From Methylovulum psychrotolerans (GTDB lineage Bacteria > Pseudomonadota > Gammaproteobacteria > Methylococcales > Methylomonadaceae), in the NCBI RefSeq assembly GCF_002923755.1, contig NZ_PGFZ01000001.1:652146-716145 (forward strand): a DNA stretch of 64,000 bases, in the 5' to 3' direction. Position numbers and translations under genes: made by a program. Positions 18,270-28,559 of the stretch are shown here, one piece after another. The notes under the pieces are model-generated. The model had not been told where the DNA came from. It did no database searches and saw only the letters and a program-made list of their open reading frames with translations. How positions within the stretch are numbered: position 1 is the stretch's first letter; each line of letters starts with the position of its first letter.

Positions 18270-21200
18270 ACGTTTGCCTCTTCTTTAGGTAAGCTATTAT
18301 TATTGAGTAAATGTACCAGCGCGTCTAAAATGCCGTTGGCGACCCGATGCGGCGGCAGTTGGTAAAATGCTTGCCAAGCAATCGACACATGTTCTTCGTA
18401 ATGGTCCTGGTGCAGCGGGTGCGCTTGCAGCCAGCAAATCCGCACGGCATGGCCGATAATGACATCGGTCACTAGCGTATCGTTAATATAAACCGAATTG
18501 GTATGGAAAATCGACGCAATGGCCTTAATCGCCTCCACCGTCAGTTGCCGATACACGGGCGACTGGATTTTGTTCAGCAAATGGCTGACATGTATCTTAA
18601 AACTTTGTTCACCCGATGTCATTTGCGAGAGGATAATCTCGCTGTCCAAGCGGCGTTTGCTGTTGAGCTTTTCACCTATCATCAAGCCGCTGCAATGGTG
18701 CAGGATAGTCCAGACACTGGCAAAAAAGGCATCATTCTCACGCCCGACGCTGCCTTGCCGCTCACGCCAGTCATACCAATCGGCATTGCCGACATGGTCT
18801 TGCGCGTCCATCGCCTTAGAAAACCGCGCCTGCCCCAAATCCGCACAATCGCCTTCATGGTTAAGGGCTTCGACTTGGCTTAGCTGGCTTTCGGTATTGC
18901 TGTAATCGGCCAAGGTTTCGCGGACTTTTTGCGAAAGCTGGTAAGGCGACAAAAACAGAATATCGTTAAACGCTTGGTCTAAAGTGCCGCCTGTTTCGCG
19001 TTTTTGCCTGACCAAGATCAATTGCAAGATATGCCCTACCCTGACCGTGTGCATGTCGGCAAACAGCTCCGGTTTGGATTTGATTAACATGCCCAAATAG
19101 ATAATCAGTTCTTGGATAATAATCAGCTCGCTGGCATTGTTATTATTGTAGGTGCGGATAATCTGCAAAATCTCCCACGAATCGGTGGGGCGGCTCAAGG
19201 TGGCGCGGCCACTGTAAGCGCGGCCTACGGTCAGCAAATGCTGGCGCACCAAAATATCGGTCGCCGCCTGCTCCAGATTGATGTCGTATTTGCCCAGCAA
19301 GCCGGCACAGCGCCTGACCACATACCACGCATGTTGGTCGCCGGCCCGTTGGTAAATTTCTTCCAACAAATCCCGCACTGTGCCGTTGGGCTGATCGGCG
19401 GCAGTCAATTTAGGCGCGTAGTCCAAACCGTGGCGCAGCCCCAATTGGCTTAGCACCTCCAATTGCACATACAAATTACTGTTAACCCGAAGCTGTTCCA
19501 GCAAAGCCTTATCGTCACTGATTTCCCAAACCGTTAAAAACAGTGTGTCTAAAGGTTGGGATTCTTTCGCGTCAAACGGCAGGACATCAAAAAAAGGCCG
19601 CTCGCTTTCCTGCCAAGTGGCTTTGGAAAACTCGAAGTCATGCAGATAATTGATTTTTTCTTGATTGGAAGTGGCCGTAAAATCGCCAAGCAAACCTAAG
19701 GTGATCGGCACTTGGTTGACCGTACCTTGTTGCAGTTCTTCGATAAAATCAATCAGCACCTGGCGGTTATAGCTTTCCAGCATATTGTGCTTAATGGTAA
19801 TCACCACCAATGGATTTTTGGGCTTATCCCAATGCTTGTAAATGTACGACAATTCCAAGCGCAGGCGATCTATCAGCAAACGGTTATCCATCGCCAAATA
19901 AAAGCCTTTTTGGTTAAGGAATTGCGGCAAGAACACCAACTTCTCACCGGACAGGCTATACAGCTTAGAAGTTGACAAGGTGCGTAACTGCCGCAACGGG
20001 CGGCCTGTCAGCCCGTAACAGTCATTCCGGCCGACATGGGTATAGGCCGCCGCCAGTTCGCTGGCATCGCGGATTTGGATCGGCGACACTTCGGCGAGGG
20101 TTTGGGTTTGGATGCCACAAGCCAGCAAATCATTTTGGACACTGCCGTCCTGCGCCACCAAAGCAATCTGCAAACGGTAGTCTTGGCGTTGGCTGAGCAT
20201 CTTATAACGGCCCAAGGGGTCGATGTCGTCAATACCGAGCAAGCCGTCTTGGATCAGGCTACCTAAAATAAACAAGCTTTGCGCCCATACCAAAGGGATA
20301 TTTTCGTTAGGCACACGGGTTTGGCTATTGGGTTGGGCTTTTTCGGCGGCAATGGCTTCTTTAGGGACGATATACAGTTCCGGCAACAACTTCTGGCCGT
20401 TATGTTCGACCAGCAAGCCTTCCAGCTTGGCGCGGTATTCCGCCGCCGCGTCAGTATCGCCAGAAAACAGCTTATTTAACAGCAAATAGCTGAAAAACAG
20501 CGGCCACTCACACTCAATGTGCATAAACTGCTTCAGCTCCTGCGGATTATAATGCAGGCGCTTACTGTCTTCGATAACGGTTTGGTGGCCGTCCAATAAA
20601 AAACGCTTGCAACCGTAACGGCCTTGTAACTTATCGCAAATCAATTTTTCGGTCTTGTCACGGATTGCCTTATTTTCGACCGCAAAAGCCGGAAAACCGG
20701 TAATGCTCAGCACCGCCGAATCGGCTTCTTTCGAAATGGACTCGCGGGGCAGCAAGGATTCTAAAGTAATGCGGGTACGCGCAATGTCATCACTGATGAC
20801 ATGCACCACCGAGGCCTGCCCACCGCCCTTACCGAACAGGTTAAAGCCTGACATCACTTCTAAAGCCGCTTTCGCCATGCCGATGGAACTGGCATTCAGC
20901 TCGGCAATGCCGTGATTAATCTTATTGCCGCGCTCCCAAATACCATAGTCGGGGGTGCGGTAAGTCCGGCTAACATAATGCACCAAATTTTGCACAAAAT
21001 TGACTTCGTCAATCGTAAAGACAATACGCAGGCCAGATGCCGTCATTTGCGCCAGCATCAGCAAAAATAAAGAAGTGGCATCCAATTGCAAATGCCCCCA
21101 CTCATGGTCACCGACCACCACCGCTCCGGTTTTGGTGTCATACTTGGCATGTAAGGCATCTAAAGGGTTTTGTGTGTGCTTGAATTTTTCCACTTTCGGG

Positions 21201-21508
21201 GCTTGGCGCATCATCGCCGCCAACAACCCCCGCATCAGCTTAACCACGCTCTGCTCCAGCAAATAAGCGCGGCCCTTATTGGGATTATCCGGCAAATCTT
21301 CAACCCGCCTATAGGCCAACCCCAACCCCCAGACCGCCAAAATGCTGTACACATTGTCCCTGACCCAAGCATCGGTATAATTGCCATGGGCGGTGACCGC
21401 CGTACTGGCAGGCAATAAACCGCTGATCCAATGTTGACGGCTCAGGATAATATCCTGTACTTGCTGGAAATAAGGCTCTAACTGCTCAAGCTCAACAGAT
21501 TGCTTCAT
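18266..21508 (-). CDS. GH15 / phosphorylase kinase alpha-beta-like protein
   Basis: A 1080-residue protein related to the alpha and beta subunits of eukaryotic phosphorylase kinase and to GH15 glucoamylases. The N-terminal (alpha/alpha)6-barrel region has Asn-Tyr-Thr-Asp-Ala-Trp-Val-Arg-Asp-Asn-Val-Tyr near residue 43, the family signature. The C-terminal third resembles the regulatory-subunit extension. No signal peptide is visible, so it is probably cytoplasmic. The 4-bp overlap with glk suggests that glucose released from glycogen-like polymer is immediately phosphorylated. Whether this protein hydrolyses glucan or is a regulatory relative cannot be told without confirming the catalytic glutamates. 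It is divergent from glnN. Confidence 0.82.
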   Translation of the reverse strand: MKQSVELEQLEPYFQQVQDIILSRQHWISGLLPASTAVTAHGNYTDAWVRDNVYSILAVWGLGLAYRRVEDLPDNPNKGRAYLLEQSVVKLMRGLLAAMMRQAPKVEKFKHTQNPLDALHAKYDTKTGAVVVGDHEWGHLQLDATSLFLLMLAQMTASGLRIVFTIDEVNFVQNLVHYVSRTYRTPDYGIWERGNKINHGIAELNASSIGMAKAALEVMSGFNLFGKGGGQASVVHVISDDIARTRITLESLLPRESISKEADSAVLSITGFPAFAVENKAIRDKTEKLICDKLQGRYGCKRFLLDGHQTVIEDSKRLHYNPQELKQFMHIECEWPLFFSYLLLNKLFSGDTDAAAEYRAKLEGLLVEHNGQKLLPELYIVPKEAIAAEKAQPNSQTRVPNENIPLVWAQSLFILGSLIQDGLLGIDDIDPLGRYKMLSQRQDYRLQIALVAQDGSVQNDLLACGIQTQTLAEVSPIQIRDASELAAAYTHVGRNDCYGLTGRPLRQLRTLSTSKLYSLSGEKLVFLPQFLNQKGFYLAMDNRLLIDRLRLELSYIYKHWDKPKNPLVVITIKHNMLESYNRQVLIDFIEELQQGTVNQVPITLGLLGDFTATSNQEKINYLHDFEFSKATWQESERPFFDVLPFDAKESQPLDTLFLTVWEISDDKALLEQLRVNSNLYVQLEVLSQLGLRHGLDYAPKLTAADQPNGTVRDLLEEIYQRAGDQHAWYVVRRCAGLLGKYDINLEQAATDILVRQHLLTVGRAYSGRATLSRPTDSWEILQIIRTYNNNNASELIIIQELIIYLGMLIKSKPELFADMHTVRVGHILQLILVRQKRETGGTLDQAFNDILFLSPYQLSQKVRETLADYSNTESQLSQVEALNHEGDCADLGQARFSKAMDAQDHVGNADWYDWRERQGSVGRENDAFFASVWTILHHCSGLMIGEKLNSKRRLDSEIILSQMTSGEQSFKIHVSHLLNKIQSPVYRQLTVEAIKAIASIFHTNSVYINDTLVTDVIIGHAVRICWLQAHPLHQDHYEEHVSIAWQAFYQLPPHRVANGILDALVHLLNNNSLPKEEANV

Positions 21509-21907
21509 CTTTTATAGTTATAGTGGTGTATGGAAGATTAACGGAATAAATGCAGATATTATGCCAAACTTAAAAGCCCAACCCAATCAGGCCAGACGCA
21601 AGGACGGCAGCCGACATCCCTGTTTTTTGCGCGTAATCCCTTACCTTTACTCTGCCTATAGGCCATTAGCCTAGCCTGCACCGCCCCTAGCACACCACGC
21701 CAGACAGCGTGTCGACGCACCAAGATAAACAGGCTATTGCACTGAAAAAGACCATAAAATCGACGGTTTGACCAGCATTGCGTACCCTATTACTAGCAAA
21801 GCCAGCCACCGCCGTGTGTTTTTCTAAAAATTCCAACCCTTCTATAAAGTTGGTTCGCTTATTGCTTTTGCTTTTTATCAATTCCAACGCCAATCAGGAG
21901 CAAATTA
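21509..21907. promoter_or_regulatory. Divergent promoter region, GH15-like gene / glnN
   Basis: 399 bp between divergent genes with no credible ORF on either strand. It should hold both promoters. A candidate sigma-54 element lies near the glnN side (listed separately). An imperfect palindrome, GCGTGTCGACGCAC, is present near 21708-21721. Confidence 0.4.
21850..21866 (+). promoter_or_regulatory. Candidate sigma-54 (-24/-12) promoter for glnN
   Basis: TTGGTTCGCTTATTGCT has the essential GG and GC dinucleotides exactly 10 bases apart, with flanks close to the TTGGCACG-N4-TTGCW consensus (mismatches at the central CA). It ends about 40 bp before the glnN ATG. Sigma-54 control would fit a nitrogen-assimilation gene, but no convincing NtrC sites were seen upstream. 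Confidence 0.45.
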
Positions 21908-24082
21908 ATGACTGGAAATGCCGCACGCATCCAAGCGATCCAAACCATCACCAACCGCCAACCGATGCCCCCTAAAGCACCGTCTTCTTTGGACAGCTTA
22001 TGGGCCAGTGATGTTTTTACCTTAAATAAAATGAAAGAAAGCTTACCTAAGGAAGTTTTCAAATCATTGAAAAAAACGGTTGAAACCAGTTCGGAATTGG
22101 ATGTCTCCATTGCCGATGTTGTCGCGCTGGCCATGAAAGACTGGGCCTTGTCAAAAGGCGCTTTATATTATGCGCACGTTTTTTATCCGCTGACCAATGC
22201 CACTGCCGAAAAGCACGACGGTTTCATATCCGTACAAAGCGATGGCTCGGTCATTTCCGAATTCAGCGGCAAAGTCCTGGTACAAGGCGAGCCGGACGGC
22301 TCCTCTTTCCCTAACGGCGGTATCCGTTCGACGTTTGAAGCGCGTGGCTACACCGCGTGGGATGTCACCAGCCCTGCTTTCATCATGACCACCGATAACG
22401 GCGCGACGCTGTGCATACCCACGGTGTTCGTGTCTTGGACTGGCGAAGCGCTGGATAAGAAAACCCCGCTGTTACGCGCCAACGCCGCCATGAACAAAGC
22501 CGCCAAACGGGTGTTGTCACTGCTGGGCCATACCGACATTGCTCCGGTTAATTCCAGTTGCGGTGCGGAACAAGAATACTTTTTGGTCGATGCCAACTTC
22601 GTCAGTGGTCGCCCTGATCTGTTACTGGCCGGACGGACATTATTTGGCACTTCCCCCGCCAAAGGCCAACAGTTTGATGACCATTATTTTGGTGCCATCC
22701 CTGAACGCGTCCAAGTCTTTATGCAGGATGTCGAAGAACAACTCTATAAACTGGGTATCCCCGCAAAAACCCGCCATAACGAAGTAGCCCCCGGTCAGTT
22801 TGAAATCGCGCCGTTTTTTGAATCTGCCAACGTCGCCACCGACCACCAGCAACTGCTGATGACGGTACTGAAAAATACCGCGAAAAAACACGGCTTAGTG
22901 TGCTTGCTACATGAAAAACCTTTTAAAGGCATAAACGGCTCAGGCAAACACGTCAACTGGTCAGTCGGTAACGCCACCCAAGGCAACTTATTAGACCCAG
23001 GCTCCACCCCACATTCCAACACCCAATTTTTGCTGTTCTGCGGAGCGGTTATCCGGGGTGTGCACAAATTTGGCCCTTTATTACGCGCCGCCATCGCCAC
23101 CGCCAGCAATGACCACCGCTTAGGTGCCAACGAAGCGCCGCCAGCGATTATGTCGGTTTATTTAGGCTCACAACTCGATAACGTGTTCGAGCAAATCAGC
23201 AAAGGCGAAATTACCGGCTCCTTAAATGCCGGAATTATGGATTTGGGCATCAAAACCCTACCGACCTTTAACAAAGACGCTGGCGACCGTAACCGCACCT
23301 CACCGTTCGCTTTTACCGGCAACCGCTTCGAATTCCGCGCGGTCGGTTCCGGCCAATCAGTAGCCGGCCCTTTAGTTGCCATGAACACCATGCTGGCCGA
23401 TTCGCTGAACTGGGTTGCCGATGCGCTAGAAACAGAACTGGCTAAAGGTGCAACCTTAGATACTGCTATTTTGGCGGTATTGAAAGAAATCATCGACAAC
23501 CATGGCGCGGTCGTGTTTGGCGGTAACGGCTACTCCGCCGAATGGCATAAAATGGCGGTTGAAGAACGCGGCTTAAGAAACCTGCGTACCGCCGCCGATG
23601 CCCTGCCCGTTTTGAAAGAAAAACCGATTGAAGCATTGTTTGAGGGCTTAGGTGTGCTGTCGCCCGTCGAGTTGGCCAGCCGTTTCGACATTTATGCCGA
23701 GCAGTATATTCTGGCGATTGAAGTGGAAGCCAAACTGGTCGTCAGCATGACCAAAACCGGCATTTACCCGGCAGTCGTCAAATACTTGGCCGAGTTGTCC
23801 AGCACCATCAGCAGCTTAAAATCTAACGGCGTTGAACTTGGCAGCGAAACCCTGATCAAAATCTCCACGCTACTGAATACTCTGATGGCAACCGTTGACA
23901 AACTCAGCACCGCTATCGGCCAACACGACTTTGCCGACACCGAAGCGCACATGCAATTTTGCGCCCAAACCATCCGCCCGCTGATGGACGAAGCCCGCAG
24001 TTATGCCGATGCTTTAGAAAGCGAAGTCACCGACGAATTATGGCCATTCCCGACTTACCAAGAAATGTTGTTTATTAAGTAG
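21908..24082 (+). CDS. glnN: Glutamine synthetase type III
   Basis: A 724-residue GSIII enzyme, which makes glutamine from glutamate, ammonia and ATP. Length and sequence fit the type III family (about 700-730 residues), much longer than GSI. Recognisable parts include Gly-Ala-Glu-Gln-Glu-Tyr-Phe, [13 protein letters not shown], Gly-Ser-Gly-Lys-His-Val-Asn-Trp and [16 protein letters not shown], covering metal, ammonia and ATP sites. AGGAG lies 8 bases before the ATG. A sigma-54-like element upstream suggests nitrogen control. A hairpin follows at 24189-24221. Confidence 0.95.
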   Translation: MTGNAARIQAIQTITNRQPMPPKAPSSLDSLWASDVFTLNKMKESLPKEVFKSLKKTVETSSELDVSIADVVALAMKDWALSKGALYYAHVFYPLTNATAEKHDGFISVQSDGSVISEFSGKVLVQGEPDGSSFPNGGIRSTFEARGYTAWDVTSPAFIMTTDNGATLCIPTVFVSWTGEALDKKTPLLRANAAMNKAAKRVLSLLGHTDIAPVNSSCGAEQEYFLVDANFVSGRPDLLLAGRTLFGTSPAKGQQFDDHYFGAIPERVQVFMQDVEEQLYKLGIPAKTRHNEVAPGQFEIAPFFESANVATDHQQLLMTVLKNTAKKHGLVCLLHEKPFKGINGSGKHVNWSVGNATQGNLLDPGSTPHSNTQFLLFCGAVIRGVHKFGPLLRAAIATASNDHRLGANEAPPAIMSVYLGSQLDNVFEQISKGEITGSLNAGIMDLGIKTLPTFNKDAGDRNRTSPFAFTGNRFEFRAVGSGQSVAGPLVAMNTMLADSLNWVADALETELAKGATLDTAILAVLKEIIDNHGAVVFGGNGYSAEWHKMAVEERGLRNLRTAADALPVLKEKPIEALFEGLGVLSPVELASRFDIYAEQYILAIEVEAKLVVSMTKTGIYPAVVKYLAELSSTISSLKSNGVELGSETLIKISTLLNTLMATVDKLSTAIGQHDFADTEAHMQFCAQTIRPLMDEARSYADALESEVTDELWPFPTYQEMLFIK

Positions 24083-24188
24083 TAACCGCTCTGGCGCAAT
24101 GCTAGGAAATCCCGCCTCTGTATAGCACAGGACTTTGGCTGTTTGACCAACTGCCAAAACCCTGACGCACTCTAAATGCCTCAGTGAA

Positions 24189-24221
24189 CGGCTTGCCCAA
24201 CTGCCCAGGTTGGTCAAGCCG
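24189..24221 (+). terminator. Terminator-like hairpin after glnN
   Basis: A 13-bp stem with one mismatch (CGGCTTGCCCAAC against GTTGGTCAAGCCG) around a 7-base loop, about 105 bp past the glnN stop. It has no T-run, so it may be a processing site or rho-dependent stop rather than a classical terminator. Confidence 0.4.
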
Positions 24222-24350
24222 CCTCCTAATTTAAGAAAAAAAGCGCCGCTAATTCGTGCTTTTCCTTAGCTATTGCATTAAACTGGCTAGCAATCGGATC
24301 AGTTGCCCAACTGATTTTACCTGCATTACCCCTCTTTACGCGGAATTCCC

Positions 24351-25124
24351 ATGTCCCAACTTACCCCTGAAGGCCAACAAATCATTAATGCCATCGCCCA
24401 ACGTTACCATTTTAGCGTCGATGCGGTGCTTAGCATGTTGCAATCGGTGCAAAACGGCAACGGCTCTATGGCCCAGTTCAGCCACCCCGAATTCGGCGGT
24501 TCCGGGCAATGGATGCGCGGCGGCATGACCATGATTGGCGATATGTTCAATAATGGCCTCAAAAACAGCGTCAGCAATTTGTGCCAAGAATTGTCCACGC
24601 TTTTAGCTAACCAAACGGCCATCTGGCAACCCCCTACCATCCAAAGCCAAGGCCATGGCCAAAACGTCAGCCTGTTTGCCGCTTCGGCGGGCGGCAATTG
24701 GTGGCCGCAGGGCTTGATGAACCCGAACAGCACCGGCTCGCAAAATCACATCCGCTACGCGTATTTTGCCTCTATCCGCCGTTTAGCCATTGAAGCTAAT
24801 GGCCACGTTACCCTTTACGACACCTTAGACCACCAAATCGGCGGCTTTTCCCAGCAACAATCGGGCGGCAGCTCGGTCACGTTCAACAGCCAATACGGCA
24901 TGGTCGATGTCCAAAACTTACCCGTCATCTCCATAGATAATGTTGCCGTTACGCCGTCCGGCAATACCGCCAACCTACCGCCCCTGCCCACCGCCCCGGC
25001 ACAAACCGCACAAGAGGGCGATATTTTTGCAGCCATTGAAAAACTGGCCGGATTGCGCGATAAAGGTATTGTCAGCGATGCGGAATTCAGCAGTAAAAAA
25101 GCCGAATTATTAAGTCGCCTATAG
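24351..25124 (+). CDS. SHOCT-domain protein of unknown function
   Basis: A 257-residue protein without a signal peptide. The last 30 residues (Ile-Glu-Lys-Leu-Ala-Gly-Leu-Arg-Asp-Lys-Gly-Ile-Val-Ser-Asp-Ala-Glu-Phe) form a SHOCT domain, a short helical oligomerisation or tethering module found at protein ends. The remainder has a Gly/Gln/Asn-rich middle and a segment resembling a small beta-domain (about 115-200), including Ala-Ser-Ile-Arg-Arg-Leu-Ala-Ile-Glu. Pro/Ala/Thr-rich linker residues precede the SHOCT end. Role unknown. A dyad AGTTGCCCAACT lies about 40 bp upstream of the ATG. Confidence 0.75.
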   Translation: MSQLTPEGQQIINAIAQRYHFSVDAVLSMLQSVQNGNGSMAQFSHPEFGGSGQWMRGGMTMIGDMFNNGLKNSVSNLCQELSTLLANQTAIWQPPTIQSQGHGQNVSLFAASAGGNWWPQGLMNPNSTGSQNHIRYAYFASIRRLAIEANGHVTLYDTLDHQIGGFSQQQSGGSSVTFNSQYGMVDVQNLPVISIDNVAVTPSGNTANLPPLPTAPAQTAQEGDIFAAIEKLAGLRDKGIVSDAEFSSKKAELLSRL

Positions 25125-25247
25125 GCAAAACGGTTGGCAAAGGCGATGAATAAAACTTGGTAAAATGCCATAAAACCCTTAAAATGCCCACGAAGAACAA
25201 TGTTTCTTAGCGTTCTTAATTATTTCAACTACTTAACGTAACGTTTC

Positions 25248-26834
25248 GTGAAAAATAAATTTTATACCTCATTGTTGATAGGTGTCGGTTTAGTCATAGC
25301 AAGCACGTCTAGCTATGCCAAACCCGCTCATGCCAGTGCTAAAAAAAGCCCGGCAGCGGTGGCCAAACCAGGCCGTAAGCATAGCGTCATCGCGGTTAAG
25401 CAAAGCGAGCCACGAGCACGCCCTACAGCCAGTGCAGCGGCGACTAAACATGCCCAAGCCCGTGTGCCCCAGCATAGCGCCACGCTAAAACACGCCGCTT
25501 TCCGCCCCAGCAGCCACGCGCTGATACCGGCCAAACACGCGTTCTTGCGCCCGCAAGCCGCCCATACCTTACGGCCACTGCTGTCGCAACTAAAGCGTGG
25601 CCATGCCATGCGTGATGTACCCTATACGCAAAAACGCCTGTTCAACCACAGAAGAACTCCGAACGCAGGCCGCCGACATCTGGAAGCCATAGTGCCGCCT
25701 TTAGTCACTATCCCGCACATCCCCTCAAACAACCAATTTCTCCAAACCGAGGCAGATGATGATGCACAACGCCAATTGGCACAACCCGCCGAATGGGTTG
25801 ACCAAAATCCATTAGCCACGCCAGAAACCGCCGAAATGGCCGCGCTTGAACCGCTAGCGCCCGCGAATGGCGCAATGCAGGCCTCGTTTAACAACAACAG
25901 CTTCGCGGAACCTAGCGAAACCAACACCCGTATCCATTCGTTCCTACCGAACAAACAGCCGTCAGAAAACATTGACAACGCTCCTCCGGTAGACAACGGC
26001 CCGCACGACTACACCACCACCCACGGCGTGATCACCTCGTCATTGGCGGATGCTGGGATGGAAGCCGGTTTATCGGAAGCGCTGACCGACCAACTGACGC
26101 ATATTTTCGCGTGGGACATCGACTTCGCCACTAACCTGCATGTCGGCGACGAATTCACCGTCCTTTACGAAAGCGGCACAGACGGCGAACAGATTATCGC
26201 CGCCGAATTCGTCACCGAAGGCCGTGTCATGACCGCCGTGCGCTATCAAGACCGTGACGGTAACGTCAACTATTACACGCCCGAAGGCAAAGCCATGCGC
26301 AAGGCCTTCTTAAGTACGCCCGTGGATTATGCGCGGATCACCTCGCATTTTAACGCCAACCGCCGCCACCCCATCCTTAACCGCATCCGCGCCCATAAAG
26401 GGGTCGATTACGCCGCTCGTATCGGTACGCCCGTCAAAGCCGCAGGTGACGGCACGGTCACCTTCATGGGCCGGAAAGGCGGTTACGGACAAGTCGTCAT
26501 CCTCCAACATGGAGAACACTTTGAAACCGTCTATGCGCATTTGTCCGACTTTGGCCGCTCCCTGTTAGAAGGCGATAGCGTCAGCCAGGGCGATGTGATC
26601 GGTTATGTCGGCCAAACCGGCTTGGCGACCGGGCCGCATCTACATTATGAATTCCGTGTCGACGGTGTCCACCGCAACCCCGAAACCGTCAGCTCCGGCG
26701 CCTCCCGCAATGAGATGGCCTTAAATGGCTATGCTTTGCGTGACTTTAAAGACCAGACCAAAGTCGCCGTCGCGCAACTGTATTCTGCCAAAGCCAAGTC
26801 CTTATTTGCCAAAAACCAACCCAACTACCGCTAA
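25248..26834 (+). CDS. MepM-like M23 murein DD-endopeptidase
   Basis: A 528-residue exported peptidase starting at GTG 25248. A signal peptide (about 1-24) is followed by a low-complexity Ala/Lys/His/Arg-rich region to about residue 150. A domain then resembles that preceding the catalytic part of E. coli MepM (Asp-Gln-Leu-Thr-His-Ile-Phe-Ala-Trp-Asp-Ile-Asp-Phe-Ala). The C-terminal M23 domain has the zinc ligands His and Asp in Ala-His-Lys-Gly-Val-Asp-Tyr, and His-Leu-His in Gly-Pro-His-Leu-His-Tyr-Glu-Phe. It should cut peptidoglycan crosslinks to permit growth. The stop codon overlaps the anmK start (TAATG). The order M23 peptidase-anmK-erpA also occurs in Pseudomonas and links the pair to cell-wall turnover. 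Confidence 0.92.
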   Translation: MKNKFYTSLLIGVGLVIASTSSYAKPAHASAKKSPAAVAKPGRKHSVIAVKQSEPRARPTASAAATKHAQARVPQHSATLKHAAFRPSSHALIPAKHAFLRPQAAHTLRPLLSQLKRGHAMRDVPYTQKRLFNHRRTPNAGRRHLEAIVPPLVTIPHIPSNNQFLQTEADDDAQRQLAQPAEWVDQNPLATPETAEMAALEPLAPANGAMQASFNNNSFAEPSETNTRIHSFLPNKQPSENIDNAPPVDNGPHDYTTTHGVITSSLADAGMEAGLSEALTDQLTHIFAWDIDFATNLHVGDEFTVLYESGTDGEQIIAAEFVTEGRVMTAVRYQDRDGNVNYYTPEGKAMRKAFLSTPVDYARITSHFNANRRHPILNRIRAHKGVDYAARIGTPVKAAGDGTVTFMGRKGGYGQVVILQHGEHFETVYAHLSDFGRSLLEGDSVSQGDVIGYVGQTGLATGPHLHYEFRVDGVHRNPETVSSGASRNEMALNGYALRDFKDQTKVAVAQLYSAKAKSLFAKNQPNYR

Positions 26835-27943
26835 TGCCTGACTATTACATCGGCTTGATCTCCGGCACCAGCATTGACGGCATTGATGCCGCCCTGGTCG
26901 ATTTCAGCGGCAACCACAGCCGATTAGTCGAGTTTGAATACCAGCCCTTCCCTGCGGCGCTAAAAGCCGCCATAGCCGCTATCAGCGCCGCCGATGCCGC
27001 CGTCCCGCTCAAAACTTACGGCGCACTTGACCGGCAACTCGGTGGCCTGTTTGCCGAAACCGTCAACGCCTTACTGGCCAAAGCCCGTTTGCCCGCCGCC
27101 GCCATCACAGCTATCGGTAGTCACGGCCAAACCGTCTACCATGCCCCCGACGGCGACTATCCCTTTACCCTGCAAATCGGCGACCCTAATGTCATTGCCG
27201 AACGCACCGGCATAACCACCATCGCCGATTTTCGCCGCCGAGACCTAGCCGTTAACGGCCAGGGTGCGCCGCTAGTACCCGCATTCCATCAAGCCGTGTT
27301 CAGTGTCCCTGGCGAGCCGCGCTGTATTATCAATATCGGCGGCATCGGCAACATCACCCTCTTACCCGGCAACAGCCACGATCCGGTCATCGGTTTTGAC
27401 ACAGGTCCTGGCAACGGCTTAATGGACGAATGGATAGAGCGCCACCAAGGCCAACGCTATGACCAAAATGGCGCTTGGGCAAGAACAGGGCATATCCAAC
27501 CCGATTGGCTGGCGGCTTTAAGCACCGACCCCTATTTCCGACTTCCGCCACCGAAAAGCACCGGGCGCGAGTATTTCTCCTTGGCATGGCTGGAACAGTC
27601 GGCAGACCCTACAGGCTACCGCCCCGAAGACATCCAAGCCAGCTTGTGCCAACTCACCGCCCAAACCCTAGCCGACGCCATCCAACACTACGCCCCCGCC
27701 ACCCGCCAAGCCATCGTCTGCGGCGGCGGGGCGCATAATAGTTATTTGTTGGAACTGTTGGCGCAACAACTGCCCTGCCCGGTACAGTCCAGCGCCGCTT
27801 TCGGCATCCACCCCGACCATGTCGAAGCAATGGCCTTTGCATGGTTGGCACGGCAAACCCAACTGCGTTTGCCAGGCAACCTGAAAGAAGTGACCGGCGC
27901 CGATAAAGCGGTGGTCTTAGGCGGGATTTATCCGGCTTGCTAG
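26834..27943 (+). CDS. anmK: Anhydro-N-acetylmuramic acid kinase
   Basis: A 369-residue sugar kinase that phosphorylates and opens 1,6-anhydro-MurNAc released during murein recycling, giving MurNAc-6-phosphate. The N-terminal Gly-Leu-Ile-Ser-Gly-Thr-Ser-Ile-Asp-Gly-Ile-Asp-Ala-Ala phosphate loop, the Gly-Ser-His-Gly-Gln-Thr motif, Asn-Ile-Gly-Gly-Ile-Gly-Asn and Phe-Asp-Thr-Gly-Pro-Gly-Asn are all family hallmarks. Its ATG shares a base with the stop of the MepM-like gene, so the two are coupled: one cuts murein and the other recycles the product. A 12-bp hairpin begins at the stop codon. Confidence 0.96.
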   Translation: MPDYYIGLISGTSIDGIDAALVDFSGNHSRLVEFEYQPFPAALKAAIAAISAADAAVPLKTYGALDRQLGGLFAETVNALLAKARLPAAAITAIGSHGQTVYHAPDGDYPFTLQIGDPNVIAERTGITTIADFRRRDLAVNGQGAPLVPAFHQAVFSVPGEPRCIINIGGIGNITLLPGNSHDPVIGFDTGPGNGLMDEWIERHQGQRYDQNGAWARTGHIQPDWLAALSTDPYFRLPPPKSTGREYFSLAWLEQSADPTGYRPEDIQASLCQLTAQTLADAIQHYAPATRQAIVCGGGAHNSYLLELLAQQLPCPVQSSAAFGIHPDHVEAMAFAWLARQTQLRLPGNLKEVTGADKAVVLGGIYPAC

Positions 27944-27973
27944 CAGATAACGTCCCTTAATGACGTTATCTGC
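27943..27973. terminator. Shared hairpin terminator between anmK and erpA
   Basis: A perfect 12-bp inverted repeat (GCAGATAACGTC at 27943-27954 and its complement at 27962-27973) with a 7-base loop, between convergent genes. Neither side has a strong T-run, but the placement suits a bidirectional stop or transcript-end stabiliser. Confidence 0.6.
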
Positions 27974-27985
27974 TGCGCTTGGAAA

Positions 27986-28318
27986 CTACATAGAAAACGA
28001 CGACCCGCATCCACAAGTGGTGGTGGCGTTGGGGTTGCGGATCACAAACTGCGCACCCGACAAATCTTCTTTATAATCGACTTGCGCCCCCGCCAAATAC
28101 TGGATGCTCATCGAATCAATCAGCACCGTCACCCCGCCGTTAACGACGCTGGTATCGTCTTCATTCACTTCTTCATCAAACGTAAAACCGTATTGGAAAC
28201 CGGAACAGCCGCCGCCTGAAACATACACGCGTAACTTCAGGTTATCGTTACCTTCTTCGGCGATTAATTCACTGACTTTGCTGGCGGCACTGTCGGTAAA
28301 AATGATTGCATCAGCCAT
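27986..28318 (-). CDS. erpA: Iron-sulfur cluster insertion protein ErpA
   Basis: A 110-residue A-type Fe-S carrier. The three cluster-binding cysteines are Cys38 (Gly-Gly-Gly-Cys-Ser-Gly-Phe-Gln-Tyr), Cys102 and Cys104 (Thr-Cys-Gly-Cys-Gly-Ser-Ser-Phe). The ErpA-type ending [11 protein letters not shown] precedes the last pair. The frame is open to 28384, but the ATG at 28318 gives the family-standard Met-Ala-Asp start and has GAGG upstream. It passes Fe-S clusters to apo-enzymes, including those of isoprenoid synthesis and respiration. It is convergent with anmK. Confidence 0.95.
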   Translation of the reverse strand: MADAIIFTDSAASKVSELIAEEGNDNLKLRVYVSGGGCSGFQYGFTFDEEVNEDDTSVVNGGVTVLIDSMSIQYLAGAQVDYKEDLSGAQFVIRNPNATTTCGCGSSFSM

Positions 28319-28559
28319 AAATAAACATCCTCTATCAATAAAACCAACCCTGATTATGACTATACCCAGTAGTTTAGTCAACAATTACCCGCCCGCTTGG
28401 AAAAATTCCCCCAGATTAGCTCAGAAGCAGTAAAATAGGCGTTTAAAATGTCCGGTAAAATGCCTCAGGCCACCCAGCAAAGCCGTGTAAACCGCTTGGC
28501 TTTATCAGCCCCCCGCTGTGTGCCCTTTGTGCAATACACCCCACCACTCAGGATAAAGA

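Noticed and set aside
28385-28559. A possible riboswitch upstream of fhs.
   Set aside because: I looked for a conserved ligand-binding core and a terminator or start-sequestering switch and could not build one.
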